A stretch of DNA of 6,592 nucleotides. Source: Cryomorphaceae bacterium. GTDB taxonomy: Bacteria; Bacteroidota; Bacteroidia; Flavobacteriales; UBA7312. Shown piece by piece: positions 5,892 to 6,592 of the stretch. A program made the translations under genes and the position numbers. Positions within the stretch are counted from its first letter, which is position 1. Every line of letters starts with the position of its first letter. The notes below the pieces were generated by a model. The model made no database searches. It was not told the origin of the DNA and saw only the letters and a list, made by a program, of their open reading frames with translations. Location: the NCBI GenBank assembly GCA_018608925.1, contig JABAYQ010000125.1, positions 1 through 6,592 of the forward strand. The letters run 5' to 3'.

Positions 5892-6437
5892 TTATCCTCC
5901 TATGTTTTTTGGTTCCGCTTCCGAGATTTTTTGAGGGTATTCCTTTCTAATCTCTTTTTGTTTTGCCTTGTTAAGATCTGAGAACTTTTTACCAAACTTT
6001 ATCAAAGAGCGGTTGTCTCTTAACTCACGGTATGCTGCAGCTAATTCGTTTTGTACTTTAATGTACATCTCGTAAGAGGTGCCTCTATCGTTTTGTAAGG
6101 AAACAATTGCTTTTTGAGGATTGTCTGAAGATTCAGGATCTCTACCTTTATTGTTTATGAATGCTTTGGCTCCGGCTCTTAGAGCAGAAATATCCATGTA
6201 CTGTCCTTCTACCAACAACTGATTTTGAGAGTTGATTAGAACTACATAAATATTCTTTGCTTTAATTTGAGAGTCTTCTTGCTCAATTTCTTCTTCTGGT
6301 AACGGAGGTAGTTTTCTGGCTATACCAGTATCTACGTCCATAGTTGTAGTTACAAGGAAAAAGATAAGTAGCAAGAAAGCAATATCGGCCATTGAGCCGG
6401 CATTAATTTCGGATGCACCTTTAGATCTTCTAGCCAT
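5892..6437 (-). CDS. exbD: ExbD/TolR-family biopolymer transport protein (first copy, long tail)
   Basis: This 181-residue protein has a basic N-terminus (MARRSK), one transmembrane helix at about 16-33 (MADIAFLLLIFFLVTTTM) with the conserved Asp at 18, a Pro/Glu-rich stalk (LPPLPEEE, 43-50), and the ExbD periplasmic domain to about residue 145. A charged C-terminal extension follows, containing KFGKKFSDLNKAKQKEIRK and then YPQKISEAEP. Such a tail is absent from the roughly 140-residue ExbD and TolR of E. coli; from memory it is common in Bacteroidota ExbD. It would assemble with an ExbB/TolQ channel to form a proton-driven motor. Its last codons supply the ribosome binding site for the next exbD. 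No Shine-Dalgarno precedes its own ATG, which starts three bases after the stop of a small membrane-protein gene. Confidence 0.9.
   Translation of the reverse strand: MARRSKGASEINAGSMADIAFLLLIFFLVTTTMDVDTGIARKLPPLPEEEIEQEDSQIKAKNIYVVLINSQNQLLVEGQYMDISALRAGAKAFINNKGRDPESSDNPQKAIVSLQNDRGTSYEMYIKVQNELAAAYRELRDNRSLIKFGKKFSDLNKAKQKEIRKEYPQKISEAEPKNIGG
5896..5901 (-). promoter_or_regulatory. Strong Shine-Dalgarno for the second exbD
   Basis: On the minus strand AGGAGG lies five bases before the ATG at 5890. It overlaps the last glycine codons of the upstream exbD. None of the other starts in the window has a comparable site, so this is a marked exception and supports the chosen start. Confidence 0.75.
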
Positions 6438-6440
6438 GAT

Positions 6441-6587
6441 TTATTTTTTAAAAAGTTTACCTACTTCCGCATAAATAACTGATCCTACAGCTCCTAATGC
6501 TAGGATGTAAAATAAGATTAGTCCCATTCCTACTCTTTTAGTAGAAGCTGAAGTCATTTCAAACTTTTCGAAACCAGTGAATTCCAT
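6441..6587 (-). CDS. Small single-pass membrane protein ahead of the exbD pair
   Basis: This frame encodes 48 residues: a polar N-terminus (MEFTGFEKFEMTSASTKRVG), one hydrophobic helix at about 21-40 (MGLILFYILALGAVGSVIYA) and a short basic end (EVGKLFKK). The TAA stop lies three bases before the first exbD, so it belongs to the same operon. I do not recognise a named family. It has a single helix and a very short tail, which does not fit the C-terminus of ExbB/TolQ, where the last helix is followed by a longer cytoplasmic segment. The frame remains open for the five bases up to the window edge, so it could be the end of a longer protein; the ATG at 6587 is the simplest start. By position an exbB/tolQ gene is expected just upstream, outside the window. 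A role in ExbB/ExbD assembly is inference only. Confidence 0.6.
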   Translation of the reverse strand: MEFTGFEKFEMTSASTKRVGMGLILFYILALGAVGSVIYAEVGKLFKK

Positions 6588-6592
6588 AACAT

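Noticed and set aside
5763..5981. Rightward open frame of 72 codons across the two exbD genes
   Set aside because: It is antisense to both exbD genes; its hydrophobic look arises from the complement of charged and membrane codons.
6576..6592. Other-frame ATG at 6592-6590 as a start for the small protein
   Set aside because: That frame reaches a TGA after about a dozen codons; only the frame beginning at 6587 continues to the stop just before exbD.

Overview
The window looks like a chromosomal housekeeping segment from an AT-rich member of the Bacteroidota, most likely a Flavobacteriia-like lineage. Three things point there: promoter boxes of the Bacteroidota form TAnnTTTG lie just upstream of several genes, Shine-Dalgarno sequences are almost absent, and the gene families and their order (rbfA followed by a LolC/E-type permease, and two adjacent exbD genes) are typical of that phylum. 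I see no mobile element, CRISPR array, tRNA, rRNA or sign of recent transfer, and no gene-free stretch above 300 bases.

Left part (1-2616): the membrane half of an MsbA-type ABC exporter runs leftward off the window edge. A 55-base divergent promoter region separates it from a rightward pair, rbfA (30S ribosome maturation factor) and a LolC/LolE-like ABC permease that begins with TTG. Middle (2613-4460): a leftward pair, dusB then rluF, encodes a tRNA dihydrouridine synthase and an RluF-type 23S rRNA pseudouridine synthase. The dusB stop codon directly abuts the rluF start, and the rluF end overlaps the permease end by four bases, convergently. A good Bacteroidota promoter for this pair overlaps the first codons of the next gene. 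Right part (4494-6592): a rightward CPBP-family intramembrane protease gene is followed by a strong hairpin terminator that is built partly from its own last codons. This terminator serves mainly the leftward operon entering from the right edge, which encodes a 48-residue single-pass membrane protein and two different ExbD/TolR-family proteins.

How the genes work together: rbfA, dusB and rluF all act on ribosome or tRNA maturation. The ABC exporter, LolC/E-like permease and ExbD pair serve the inner membrane and envelope (probable lipid export, probable lipoprotein release, and proton-driven energy transfer to the outer membrane). No wholly new system is visible. The most promising under-described item is the small membrane protein translated just ahead of the exbD pair, which may be an accessory part of a Bacteroidota-type ExbB/ExbD motor. 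The promoter-start spacing also suggests that at least two genes are transcribed with almost no 5' leader.
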